Below, piece by piece: positions 26,867-35,682 of a stretch of DNA of 64,000 bases. The first letter of the stretch is position 1. Each line of letters opens with the position of its first letter. The position numbers and the translations under genes are program-made. The DNA comes from Alphaproteobacteria bacterium (lineage in GTDB: Bacteria; Pseudomonadota; Alphaproteobacteria; UBA8366; GCA-2717185), in NCBI GenBank assembly GCA_012103325.1, contig WLWY01000003.1, positions 1 to 64,000 of the forward strand. Direction: 5' to 3'. The notes beneath the pieces are model-generated. The model had not been told where the DNA came from and searched no databases. It saw nothing but the letters and a program-made list of their open reading frames with translations.

Positions 26867-28999
26867 TTAAATCTGACCGACGGTTTTGATCCGCGCCTTG
26901 GCGTGGATCTCGTTTTGCGACATGACGACGGTGACCGGCCGGAACCGCTCGATCACCGAACGCACATAGGGTCGAATGCCGGGGCTGACGAGAAGGACGG
27001 GGACTTCGCCTTGCATAGCGTGACGTTCGAAGGTCGTGCGCACGGCATTGATAAATTTCTGCAAATCGGTCGGCGACATCGCGAGCTGTTTTTCCTCGCC
27101 ATCGCCGATAATCGCTTCGGCAAAGGCCTGTTCCCACTCGGGTGACAGGGTAATCAGCGGTACGTGGCCTTGTTCGTTGGTGTTGGAGTCTGAAAGCTGC
27201 CGTGCTAGCCGGGAGCGGACATGTTCGGTGATCTGGGTCATGTTCCGCGTATAGCCGCATGCTTCGGAGACGCCTTCGAGGATCGTCGACAGATCCCGAA
27301 TGGAAATCCGCTCTGCGAGCAGATTCTGCAGGACCCGTTGAATGCCGCCGACCGAGATTTGGTTGGGAACCAGATCGACGATCAGTTTCTGATGCGCGTT
27401 GTCGAGCTCATCGAGAAGCTTCTGTGTTTCCACATACGACAGGAGTTCGGACATGTTTTCGCGGATGATTTCGGTCAAATGGGTCGTGATGACCGTCGGT
27501 GCGTCGACCACGGTGTAACCTCGGAACATTGCCTCCTCGCGGCTCTGCTCGTTGATCCACATGGCGGGGAGCCCGAAGGTCGGTTCTTGCGTCGCTTCGC
27601 CGGGCAGGCTGATCTGCTCGCCGCGGGGGTCCATGACCAGCAGCATGGTCGGCCGTAGTTCGCCCGTACCAGCTTCAATTTCCTTGATGCGCATGACGTA
27701 GGCGTTTGCGGTGAGCTGAAGATTGTCCTGAATCCGAACCGCGGGCATAACAAAGCCCATCTCCGACGCCAATTGCCGCCGGAGCGCCTTAATTTGGTCG
27801 GTCAGCCGCTGTTCTTTCTGCGAATTGATCATCGATAACAGGCCGTAGCCCAACTCGAGCCGGATTAGGTCGATCGCCAACGCCGAGGTGATCGGCTCTT
27901 CCTTAACCGGCGCTTCGGCGATTTCGGCGGCGGCCACCGCGGCTTCCTCGGCGACGGTTTCGGCTTCGCGGCGAGTCAGGGTGAATGCCGCGCCACCCGT
28001 TGCGCCGGCAAGGAGAAGGAATGGGAGAGGCGGAATGCCCGGCAACAGCGCCATGATGACAAGCAGCATGCAGGAAATACCGAGTGCGCTCGGATAGCCG
28101 CTGAGTTGGCCGAAAATGGCCTTGTCGGCCGTTCCCTTTACGCCTGCCTTCGTGACGAGCATGCCAGCGCCGACCGAGACGATGAGGGCGGGGATCTGGC
28201 TCACCAGACCGTCACCGACGGTCAGCAGGGTATAATTTTGGGCCGCTTCCGAGACGGACATGTCCTGCTGCACGGTGCCGATGATGATGCCACCGACGAT
28301 GTTGATGAAGGTAATCAACAGGCCAGCGATCGCATCGCCGCGAACGAACTTCGATGCGCCGTCCATCGCGCCGAAGAATGAGTTCTCCTCCTCCAGCTTA
28401 CTGCGGCGCGTCCGTGCCTCTTCTTCGTTGATCAGGCCGGCGGAAAGGTCCGAGTCGATGGCCATCTGCTTGCCCGGCATCGCGTCGAGGCTGAAGCGCG
28501 CGGCCACTTCAGCGATTCTGCCAGCACCCTTGGTGATGACAACGAAATTCACGATGACCAGGATGCCGAAGACGATGATACCAATGACATAATTGCCGGC
28601 GACAACGAAGTTGCCAAAGGATTCGATGACGCGCCCGGCTGCCGCTGTACCGGTATGGCCGTCTGCGAGGATCAGACGTGTGGACGCCAGGTTCAGGGAC
28701 AACCGCAACATTGTTGCGATTAGCAGAATGGTTGGAAAAGAATTTAGCTCGAGCGGCTCCTTGATGAATAGAACCGTCATCAAGATCAGAACGGAAAAGG
28801 TGATCGAAACTGCCAACGAAAAGTCGAGCATCCAGGTCGGCATCGGCAACAGCAAAACCACCAGGATGCAGACGACCCCGAGTGCAAGCGCGATATCGCC
28901 GCGTTTCGAAATATTGCCGATCGCGTCGTTGAAGGCATCTGACGCAGCACTTCGGGCGTCCGATCCTTCGCCGCTGACCCCTGGCGTTGCATCGGTCAT
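26867..28999 (-). CDS. flhA: Flagellar export gate protein FlhA
   Basis: A 710-aa inner-membrane component of the flagellar type III export gate that binds chaperone-substrate complexes. The N-terminal half has the expected eight or so transmembrane helices and the conserved FHIPEP-type region between them (AARFSLDAMPGKQMAID). The soluble C-terminal domain (about 360-710) has the usual subdomains. The length matches the family. It is the central gene of the fliF operon, between flbD and flhF. Confidence 0.97.
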   Translation of the reverse strand: MTDATPGVSGEGSDARSAASDAFNDAIGNISKRGDIALALGVVCILVVLLLPMPTWMLDFSLAVSITFSVLILMTVLFIKEPLELNSFPTILLIATMLRLSLNLASTRLILADGHTGTAAAGRVIESFGNFVVAGNYVIGIIVFGILVIVNFVVITKGAGRIAEVAARFSLDAMPGKQMAIDSDLSAGLINEEEARTRRSKLEEENSFFGAMDGASKFVRGDAIAGLLITFINIVGGIIIGTVQQDMSVSEAAQNYTLLTVGDGLVSQIPALIVSVGAGMLVTKAGVKGTADKAIFGQLSGYPSALGISCMLLVIMALLPGIPPLPFLLLAGATGGAAFTLTRREAETVAEEAAVAAAEIAEAPVKEEPITSALAIDLIRLELGYGLLSMINSQKEQRLTDQIKALRRQLASEMGFVMPAVRIQDNLQLTANAYVMRIKEIEAGTGELRPTMLLVMDPRGEQISLPGEATQEPTFGLPAMWINEQSREEAMFRGYTVVDAPTVITTHLTEIIRENMSELLSYVETQKLLDELDNAHQKLIVDLVPNQISVGGIQRVLQNLLAERISIRDLSTILEGVSEACGYTRNMTQITEHVRSRLARQLSDSNTNEQGHVPLITLSPEWEQAFAEAIIGDGEEKQLAMSPTDLQKFINAVRTTFERHAMQGEVPVLLVSPGIRPYVRSVIERFRPVTVVMSQNEIHAKARIKTVGQI

Positions 29000-29045
29000 G
29001 CCTGTTTATTCCCGGCCGTCTTTGGTGGCACGGTAGCTGCGCTTC

Positions 29046-30416
29046 TCATGGCCGCAGCGAATCAACTTCGCCTGGCATGGGAACGGCAAGACCGTCCTCA
29101 CTGTACAATTTCAGTTTGTTTCTAAGTGTGCGAATGGAAATACCCAAAATATTCGCAGCATGGGTTCGATTGCCAAGACAGTGCTGAAGCGTGTCTATGA
29201 TCAGATCCCGCTCCACTTCCGCAACGGTGCGGCGCACAAATCTGCCCTCTTCCCCAGCTAGGTCGGGCGTGGCGGACGGAGCGACGGCATCTATGGGAGC
29301 AGTTGGGATCGTCGCGCCGGAAAGCTGCAGCATGTTCGCATCCATCGTAAGTTCCGCGCCTTGAGACAACAGAACCGACCGGTGCATTGTGTTTTCCAAT
29401 TCACGCACATTGCCGGGCCAACCATGCCGGCGCATTGTGCCTAATGCTTCCTGACCGATTGGTTTTCTCGCAACGCCGTTCGCTTCGGCGTATTTATCTG
29501 CAAAGAAATTGGCAAGAATCTCAATATCCTGTGGCCTGTCACGTAATGACGGCAGGCGCACATTGACAACGTTCAGACGGAAGAAAAGGTCTTCGCGGAA
29601 ATCGCCGTCACGGACCGCTTCCTGAAGATTCCGGTTCGAGGTGGCGAGCAGCCGGACGTCAATCTTTATGGGTTTTACGCCGCCCACTCGATCAATTTCG
29701 CGCTCTTGAACCGCGCGCAGCAATTTCGCTTGCAGGCGCGGGTGAAGCTCGCTGATCTCGTCAAGCAGCAATGTGCCGCCGTCGGCTTCCTCGAATTTCC
29801 CGATACGTCGGGCGACTGCGCCGGTGAATGCACCCTTTTCGTGTCCGAACAGTTCGGACTCGAGAAGGTTTTCCGGTATCGCCGCACAGTTGACCGCGAT
29901 GAATGAATGCGAAGCCCGGTTGCTTTTCATGTGAATATGTCGAGCCATCAATTCTTTACCGGTGCCCGACTCGCCGGTGATCAGGACGGAGGCTTCCGAA
30001 GGCGCAATCTGGTCGGCAAGCGAGATTACGGCCTTCATCGCGGGGTCCCGGTGGATAATGGTGTGACTTTCCGCGGCCACAGCCTCAAGAACGGCGGCGA
30101 TCAGTTCAGGATCGGGCGGCAGCGGTATATACTCTCGCGCGCCTTGCCTAATGGCTTCAACCGCCGCGTCGGCGTGGGTGCCGATACCGCAGGATACGAC
30201 CGGTACATTGATCCGTTCGGTTTCCAAACGGGTCACAAGGTCGCCGATATTGAGTTTTACATCGACCATCAATAACTCAGCGCCCTGACCGGAGCGTACG
30301 GCGGCGAGGGCCTCTTCGATGGAATCGACATGGCTCACTTTGGCGCCGCGGGAAATCGCGATCTTGCCGGCAGTGCTGATGTGCCCCTCGAGGCTTCCAA
30401 CGATTAATAGTCGCAT
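29046..30416 (-). CDS. flbD: Sigma-54-dependent flagellar activator FlbD
   Basis: A 456-aa NtrC-family activator that turns on sigma-54 flagellar promoters. The N-terminal receiver-like domain lacks the acidic pair (RLLIVGSLEG) though an aspartate is present in LMVDVKLNIG, as in Caulobacter FlbD, so activation is probably not by phosphorylation. The AAA+ domain has Walker A GESGTGKE, the GAFTGA loop that contacts sigma-54, and GGTLLLDEI. A Fis-type helix-turn-helix ends the protein (NRTHAANILGISIRTLRNKL). Its place in the fliF operon is that of Caulobacter flbD. Confidence 0.94.
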   Translation of the reverse strand: MRLLIVGSLEGHISTAGKIAISRGAKVSHVDSIEEALAAVRSGQGAELLMVDVKLNIGDLVTRLETERINVPVVSCGIGTHADAAVEAIRQGAREYIPLPPDPELIAAVLEAVAAESHTIIHRDPAMKAVISLADQIAPSEASVLITGESGTGKELMARHIHMKSNRASHSFIAVNCAAIPENLLESELFGHEKGAFTGAVARRIGKFEEADGGTLLLDEISELHPRLQAKLLRAVQEREIDRVGGVKPIKIDVRLLATSNRNLQEAVRDGDFREDLFFRLNVVNVRLPSLRDRPQDIEILANFFADKYAEANGVARKPIGQEALGTMRRHGWPGNVRELENTMHRSVLLSQGAELTMDANMLQLSGATIPTAPIDAVAPSATPDLAGEEGRFVRRTVAEVERDLIIDTLQHCLGNRTHAANILGISIRTLRNKLKLYSEDGLAVPMPGEVDSLRP

Positions 30417-30438
30417 GTTCTATCCACTGGTATTTCCA

Positions 30439-31275
30439 CTAGTTAAAATATTCGACCCGATGGCCAGGCGGCAGAATGGTGTTCAACAGCATTTCCAGCC
30501 GTCTCGGGTTCTCTTGACGTCCGATTGACGCGGACGCCATGACGTAGAGGTGATTGATCAGCGTTTCTTCGCTCGAGTTTCGTTCGAGTTTGGAGGCGAG
30601 CGGCGTGAACACCATGTTTGCGAGAATAGCGCCATAGAATGTCGTCAGCAGGGCGACGGCCATCGCCGGACCAATGGTGCTCGGATCTTCCAGATTGCCC
30701 AGCATTTGGATAAGCCCGACCAGCGTGCCGATCAAGCCCATCGCCGGGGCGATGTCCGCGGCCTTGCGAAGTACGCTGGCGCTGCGTGCGTGGCGCTGTG
30801 CGGTTGACTGCAGTTCCTGCTGCATAATGCGTTCGATTTCATCGCCGGGCGTACCGTCGACGACCATCGTCAAGCCGCGGTAGAGCATCCGTTCCGGTTC
30901 GATGCCATTGATATGTGTTTGCAGGGCCAGCGCCCCTCTGTACCGTGCTATTTGCGCGAGCTGCAGCACATGGATTGCCGCGCTCGACGGATTGCGGGAT
31001 CGGTGGAATACGGTTTGGGCGACGATCCGTACCGCGTTTAACATGTCCCGCAGAGAGAAACACGCTGTCGTCACGCCGACAGTGCCGCCGACGACGATGA
31101 ATATCGAAGGCAAATTTATGAAAGCGCCCGGTGTGCCGCCGAGGTAAATCGCCGTGAATATGAGCAGAAACGCACCGGGAATACCGACCAGCGTCGCCAG
31201 GTCGAACGCGGCCCGGTTCGCCGGTGGCGATACCGACGGCGTTGGTCCGCCATGCTGTTCGGTCTCAGTCGCCAC
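30439..31275 (-). CDS. motA: Flagellar motor stator protein MotA
   Basis: A 278-aa stator subunit with four transmembrane helices, two near the N terminus (VGIPGAFLLIFTAIYLGG) and two around 180-220 (APAMGLIGTLVGLIQMLGNL). The conserved proline in the third helix, which takes part in ion-driven motion, is visible. The cytoplasmic loop has the charged residues expected to contact FliG. Its partner motB is not in the window, and the motA gene stands between fliN and flbD in the operon. Confidence 0.9.
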   Translation of the reverse strand: MATETEQHGGPTPSVSPPANRAAFDLATLVGIPGAFLLIFTAIYLGGTPGAFINLPSIFIVVGGTVGVTTACFSLRDMLNAVRIVAQTVFHRSRNPSSAAIHVLQLAQIARYRGALALQTHINGIEPERMLYRGLTMVVDGTPGDEIERIMQQELQSTAQRHARSASVLRKAADIAPAMGLIGTLVGLIQMLGNLEDPSTIGPAMAVALLTTFYGAILANMVFTPLASKLERNSSEETLINHLYVMASASIGRQENPRRLEMLLNTILPPGHRVEYFN

Positions 31276-31326
31276 GTCTTGTTACTCGCTGCGCTGGTGC
31301 GTGCGGTTTCTGGTCGGGACGAAGCA

Positions 31327-31683
31327 TCAGGTCGTCCGGTCGGATTTTATGATTTCAGTCATCGTCACGCCGAGCTTGTCCTCCACGACGACGACCTCAC
31401 CGCGCGCGACGAGGCGGTTGTTGACGTAAATATCAATTGCCTCGCCGACCTTGCGGTCCAGTTCGACGACGGCGCCGCGCCCCATCTTGAGGAGGTTGCT
31501 GACTTGCATGGTCGACTTTCCCAGTACGGCTGAAACCTGGACGGGGATCTGATAAACCGCTTCCAGGTCCCGGGCGCCAAGCGGCGTTTCCATCTCCGCG
31601 ATACGTGGATTGACACCGGTGTCTTGCGGTTCCCCCTGTTGCTCGTCGAGCTCTTCTAGGGGAGGCGAGTCTTCATCTGCCAT
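31327..31683 (-). CDS. fliN: Flagellar switch protein FliN
   Basis: A 118-aa C-ring protein with an acidic, disordered first 35 residues and the C-terminal SpoA domain (VYQIPVQVSAVLGKSTMQV ... VVVVEDKLGVTMTEII). FliN forms the lower C-ring and the binding site for CheY and FliH. It begins 21 bp after fliH and is followed by motA. No fliM is present in the window. Confidence 0.93.
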   Translation of the reverse strand: MADEDSPPLEELDEQQGEPQDTGVNPRIAEMETPLGARDLEAVYQIPVQVSAVLGKSTMQVSNLLKMGRGAVVELDRKVGEAIDIYVNNRLVARGEVVVVEDKLGVTMTEIIKSDRTT

Positions 31684-31704
31684 AACGTGCTCCTCTGAGG
31701 GGCG

Positions 31705-32757
31705 CTAGGTGTTTTGTTCCGGCGCAGCCGTATCGATCGCGCCAGGTAAAAGTGGAGAAGAGGGGGCTGTCTGTTCTTCTGCTTGTTCCGGTTGCGGCGC
31801 GTCGGGCGCTGCAATCGGTTGCGGATGTTCCTCGTGCGGTAAAGCAACTGTCTGCTCAGCGACGCCGTCAGGCTGTGATGTCGCGTCGGCGTCGCCCTGC
31901 TGACCTTCCAATCCCGAAGTGTCCAAGGGGGCTTCGACAACATCCTCGGCAGCCGCTGCCTCCGGATCGGTTATTACCGGTTCTGCCAGCGTTTCTGGTG
32001 GTTTCGGATCAGCTATTTCGTCATTATCAGCTTCCGCCTCGCTTGTTGCCGCTTCCGCAACTCCAACGGTGTCCGGCTCCGCGTTTATTGGAGACGTGCT
32101 TTCATCTTCATTCCCCGGCATTTCGCCATGCTCGAGAAAACGCGCGACGATCGTTTCGATTTCTGACAGGAGGCGCTCGCCGTTTCGTTCCGCGCCGCCA
32201 TTACCCCACTCCATACGGCAATCCGCTGGACCCAACGTGGGGTCGGCGGCGACCTTTAATTTACCGACCAGCCCCATCGCGTCAGCCACGGGAGAGAGCC
32301 GTGTCGCAAGCTCCTCAGCCAGGGATTCGGGTGCTCTGACGACAACTTCCGCTTCTGCAAAAAGCGTCGAAAGCGTCGATTTTACAAACGCCTCTATCTC
32401 TGAAAGCCCATGTTGCTTCGCATATTCCGGTAGGAGCTTGGTGACAATTGTCGATGCGATCATTACCGCGCCGCGCATCGTTGTCTCGTTGGCGTTGCGC
32501 TGTGCCGAAGACAACGTAGCGAAGTTGCCTTGCAGAGCCGTGACCATTTGTTCGATTTGGCTCTCGAAACCGGAATTCGACTGCGCGATACCTTCTGCTT
32601 TCCCTGCCTCGAAAGCGTCGTTTCGTGCCGCTTGGAGTTCCTCGCTCGAGAACGTCGGTGCGGCCGGCTCTTCCTCCACCACCTCGGGTTCGGGCGGAAG
32701 CGCCAGCGCGTCGAAATCGACGTCGAAGAGGTAAGGCGGGTACTTTTTACTTTCCAC
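31705..32757 (-). CDS. fliH: Flagellar assembly protein FliH with a long acidic tail
   Basis: FliH binds FliI and FliN and delivers the export ATPase to the gate. I start at GTG 32757 because an AAGGA ribosome site lies 7 bases upstream, and the resulting N terminus (ESKKYPPYLFDVDFDALALP) matches alphaproteobacterial FliH; a TTG at 32805 is less likely. The FliH core is about residues 40-210. The last 140 residues or so are acidic, rich in Glu, Ala, Pro and Gln, and have no counterpart in short FliH proteins. The gene lies directly after fliF with a 99-bp gap, where a fliG gene is usually found in related operons but is missing here. Confidence 0.85.
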   Translation of the reverse strand: MESKKYPPYLFDVDFDALALPPEPEVVEEEPAAPTFSSEELQAARNDAFEAGKAEGIAQSNSGFESQIEQMVTALQGNFATLSSAQRNANETTMRGAVMIASTIVTKLLPEYAKQHGLSEIEAFVKSTLSTLFAEAEVVVRAPESLAEELATRLSPVADAMGLVGKLKVAADPTLGPADCRMEWGNGGAERNGERLLSEIETIVARFLEHGEMPGNEDESTSPINAEPDTVGVAEAATSEAEADNDEIADPKPPETLAEPVITDPEAAAAEDVVEAPLDTSGLEGQQGDADATSQPDGVAEQTVALPHEEHPQPIAAPDAPQPEQAEEQTAPSSPLLPGAIDTAAPEQNT

Positions 32758-32764
32758 GCTGTTG

Positions 32765-32769
32765 TCCTT
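32765..32769 (-). promoter_or_regulatory. Ribosome binding site that sets the fliH start
   Basis: AAGGA on the minus strand, 7 nt before GTG 32757. No comparable site precedes the TTG at 32805, so the shorter protein is favoured. Confidence 0.7.
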
Positions 32770-32856
32770 GTTCTCTGCGTTGCCAGCGAGGTGTGACAAA
32801 TTCAATCGGGAGAGGGCGCACCGTAAGTTCAGATATCATGTTCAAAATCTCTGCGC

Positions 32857-34554
32857 TCAACCGTCCTGATACATCCACGTACGCATGATCGACACGGCTT
32901 CTTCCGGATGCTTGTCGATAATGTCGCCAATCTTGCGCAGCGACGATGCTTTCACACGTCCTTCGATATTGCTCAGATTGATCATACTTTCATCTTCATC
33001 TGCGCCAGCAAGCGCCCCTGGCTGACCCGCAGCGCCACCGCCCATCGCGGCAGGGACTCCACCCCCCGCCATCCCAGGGCCTGCAAGCGCCGGCGTGCCG
33101 AGGGACTGGTCGGTAATCATGTGCTGCTCCGTCGATTGTGCTATCGCTTCCGCCGTAGCGGCAGTTGCTTCGAAGACCTTGCTGATCAGCGGCCGGACGA
33201 CCAGGAGAATAACCAATATGCCGACGGTCGCCAGCACGACCACCTCCGCCAGACGGAGCAGATCGGACTGTTTGAAGCCGAAGATTTCGTCTGCTTCCGC
33301 ATCGCCGAGGCCGCCGGGCGGTTCCGCAAACCGCATATTCACGACTTCGATCGTGTCGCCACGATCGCCATCGAAACCGATGGCCGAGCGGACCAGTTTC
33401 TCTATCTGCTCCATCTCTTCCGCACTGCGCGGACGATAATCCTGCTGACCGTTTTCACCTGCTGCCAAGACACCGTCGACCAGAACCGCGACTGAAATGC
33501 GGTTTATTTTACCGGCATTGCGCACGCTGCGACGGACAGTTTTCGAGATTTCAAAATTGACTGCTTCCTCGGTCCGGTTGGACTGATTCTGGCTACCGCC
33601 GCCGCCGTCGATTTGGCCGGCGTCGGGTAGGTTCTGGCCGACGGTGACAGCATCGGCTTCACCTTCTTTACTTTGACTCGCGTCTTCGATCGTTTGTGTC
33701 GAACGGACGACCTGACCGTCGGGATTGAATGTTTCCTGATTGGTTTCGATACGATCGAAATCGATATCGGCACGCACTTCGGCCCGGACCTTGCCAAACC
33801 CTATGGTGCGTTCCAGTAGATTCGTCAAACGGCTGCCGATACGGCTCTCAAATGCGACACGCTGCTCATCGGGCGTGAAATCACCCTGCAGCTGCCCATC
33901 GCCGTTTCCAAGACGGGCCAATAAGGTGCCCCTGTCGTCGACAATGGAGATACGAGACGGTTGCAGACCGGGCACAGCGGCGGCGACGAGATGCTGAACG
34001 GCCATGACTTGGTTGCGGTCGAGCCGTGTCGCGCCCCGCATGCGTAAGGCAACTGACGCGCTGGGTTCCTGGCGATCCCGGGTGAAGAGTTCGCGGCGTG
34101 GCAGTACCAGGTGCACGCGCGCGCCCTTTACCGGGCTAAGCGACATGATCGTGCGTGAAATCTCGCCTTCGAGCGCCCGGACCCGGTTGATGTTCTGGAC
34201 AAAGCTCGACGTACCGATCGCTTCGTCACGATCCATGATCTCGTATCCGATCGTGCCGCCGCCGGGCAGGCCCTTTTCCGCGATAAGCAAACGGAGCGGT
34301 CCAACTTGCGTCGTCGGCACAAATATTTCCGTTCCTTTGTTGCGCGATTCATAGGGCACACTTTGCGCCTGGAGATGTCCGATGATCTGGCCTGCGTCCG
34401 CGGCGTCCAGCCCGCCGTAAAGCAACGCCATATTCGGAGAGGCCAGCCGTGTCGTCAGGAAAATGAAAAATGCGACAAGGCCAACCGCGACGCTGGCCAT
34501 GGCACCGAGTTTTACGGTCCCAATGTTGCGCAAGATTTGCAGAAATGCATCCAC
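32857..34554 (-). CDS. fliF: Flagellar MS-ring protein FliF
   Basis: A 565-aa inner-membrane protein that forms the MS ring. There is an N-terminal transmembrane helix (about 17-37, LGAMASVAVGLVAFFIFLTT), two YscJ/FliF-type domains, and a second membrane helix at about 450-470. The C-terminal tail (VKASSLRKIGDIIDKHPEEA) is the FliG-binding segment. Start is GTG at 34554, preceded by GAGGTGAT. It is the first gene of the long flagellar operon, and a perfect CtrA box lies 60-74 bp upstream. fliG does not follow it. Confidence 0.96.
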   Translation of the reverse strand: MDAFLQILRNIGTVKLGAMASVAVGLVAFFIFLTTRLASPNMALLYGGLDAADAGQIIGHLQAQSVPYESRNKGTEIFVPTTQVGPLRLLIAEKGLPGGGTIGYEIMDRDEAIGTSSFVQNINRVRALEGEISRTIMSLSPVKGARVHLVLPRRELFTRDRQEPSASVALRMRGATRLDRNQVMAVQHLVAAAVPGLQPSRISIVDDRGTLLARLGNGDGQLQGDFTPDEQRVAFESRIGSRLTNLLERTIGFGKVRAEVRADIDFDRIETNQETFNPDGQVVRSTQTIEDASQSKEGEADAVTVGQNLPDAGQIDGGGGSQNQSNRTEEAVNFEISKTVRRSVRNAGKINRISVAVLVDGVLAAGENGQQDYRPRSAEEMEQIEKLVRSAIGFDGDRGDTIEVVNMRFAEPPGGLGDAEADEIFGFKQSDLLRLAEVVVLATVGILVILLVVRPLISKVFEATAATAEAIAQSTEQHMITDQSLGTPALAGPGMAGGGVPAAMGGGAAGQPGALAGADEDESMINLSNIEGRVKASSLRKIGDIIDKHPEEAVSIMRTWMYQDG

Positions 34555-34921
34555 CCTAGATCACCTCGTTGGCTGCCTAATGCCGCTTACTTCCCCATGT
34601 CCTTCGAACATCGTTAACAAACAATTAATATTTCCTCCTGCCCCGTTTCTTCGTCCGGCCAGAGGAAACACGATGCACGAATCATTCCAATCGTATTTAC
34701 ACGACATTTTAGTAAAAGTGAAGTTAAAATGCGGCAAAAATTGCCCAGTTAGACAAGAATCAAAGTTTATTTTGGAGATGGGCGGCAGTCATATGCCGCA
34801 AGGTCAAGAATTACACGCCGAATCGATGTATAATATCGCCTCGACGATTAATCTTTATTTAACCAATACAGGGAAAGTGCCAGGTCAACAAAGGACACTC
34901 GACACTAAACTGCAGGGGATA
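34555..34921. other. Gap between fliF and sciP
   Basis: 367 bp. It holds the CtrA box and promoter of the fliF operon, then AT-richer sequence. A rightward frame opens at ATG 34673 with a good ribosome site (AGAGGAA at 34661-34667) but runs on into antisense of sciP, so I do not call it a gene. Confidence 0.6.
34614..34628 (-). promoter_or_regulatory. Perfect CtrA box upstream of fliF
   Basis: TTAA-CAAACAA-TTAA on the plus strand (minus: TTAA-TTGTTTG-TTAAC), an exact match to the CtrA consensus TTAA-N7-TTAA with the extra C. It is placed 60-74 bp before the fliF start codon, the right range for activation of a class II flagellar promoter. Confidence 0.8.
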
Positions 34922-35233
34922 TTAATTCCTGCGACGGGAGCGCGAATTTCTGTACTGCTGCAAACGTGTGGTTCGCAGGCCGCGCATGCCATGGCTTTCG
35001 ATCAGGCGTTGCCAGGACATGAATTCTTCAATCGAAAGGCTATAGCGTTCGCATGCCGCCTCGAGCGAAAGCAAGCCGGCTCGGACCGCAAATACGACAA
35101 CCGCCTTCCGACGAACCACCCACCTTTTGGTGTTCGGCGGTGGAAGATCTGCCATCGTGATAGGCTTGCCGTCCGGACCTATGACCATAGGCGTGGGCGA
35201 TGAAGAAACCTCTGATAAACCGGTGTTGCTCAC
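34922..35233 (-). CDS. sciP: CtrA inhibitory protein SciP (DUF1153)
   Basis: SciP is a small helix-turn-helix protein that binds CtrA on DNA and blocks CtrA-activated transcription. The core matches the DUF1153/SciP pattern: VIGPDGKPITMADLPPP, then TKRWVVRRKA, GLLSLEAACERYSLSIEEF and the tail GMRGLRTTRLQQYR. I use GTG at 35233 (103 aa), which has GGGGG seven bases upstream; the ATG at 35188 (MVIGPDG) is the other choice. It lies upstream of fliF on the same strand, an apt place for a protein that limits CtrA output on that operon. Confidence 0.9.
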   Translation of the reverse strand: MSNTGLSEVSSSPTPMVIGPDGKPITMADLPPPNTKRWVVRRKAVVVFAVRAGLLSLEAACERYSLSIEEFMSWQRLIESHGMRGLRTTRLQQYRNSRSRRRN

Positions 35234-35430
35234 TACTTTGCCCCCGGGGCCGCATGCGTCGACGATTGTCCCGCAATGTTGCGAAATCTGGTAAAATGTC
35301 GGCTGCCCGACACGTTGTCTTGGAGCCACGTTACGCTCGAATTCCTAAAAAAATCGTAAAGCCTCGAAATTCGGATCTATTAATAAATCCAAATAGTTAA
35401 CATTTGTCCAGGAAGCCCAGTATTTTTGCG

Positions 35431-35463
35431 GAAAAGAAAAGGCCCAGAATGGATCCGGGCCTT
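35431..35463 (-). terminator. Intrinsic terminator of the hook operon
   Basis: On the minus strand a 7-bp stem AAGGCCC / GGGCCTT with an 11-nt loop is followed by TTCTTTTC. It lies about 220 bp beyond the flgE stop; the distance is taken up by the palindromic element, which suggests that the element inserted between gene and terminator. Confidence 0.65.
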
Positions 35464-35483
35464 GAGGTTGGGAGAGAGAATTA

Positions 35484-35653
35484 ATACCAAGGAGCGTTGA
35501 TAGTGCCCCCTAGAGACGGGTTATCCGGGTTTTCGGCAAGGAGCGTGCGGCGCAGCGATGTGGGGCATCGGAAGCCGTGCACGACGCTGTCCGAAAGCCT
35601 GGATAACCCGCCATTCGCGATCTCTAGGGGGCACTATCAACGCTCCTTGGTAT
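35484..35653. mobile_element. MITE-like 170-bp palindrome
   Basis: Two perfect 33-bp inverted arms, 35484-35516 and 35621-35653, start with ATACCAAGGAGCGTTGATAG. Just inside them a second pair of 20-bp arms (CGGGTTATCC.. at 35517-35536 and its complement at 35594-35613) differs at two positions. The whole would fold into one long hairpin. There is no ORF. Terminal repeats with no transposase are typical of a MITE; a clear target duplication was not found, and a transcript-processing hairpin is the alternative. Confidence 0.65.
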
Positions 35654-35682
35654 CAGCGCCGAGCAAGCGGCGGCGAACTGTG

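Larger units (their letters stand above)
35234..35682. other. Gap between sciP and flgE holding a terminator and a palindromic element
   Basis: 449 bp. The part next to sciP probably has its promoter. It also holds the flgE terminator (35431-35463) and a 170-bp near-perfect palindrome (35484-35653). No gene is supported. Confidence 0.7.
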
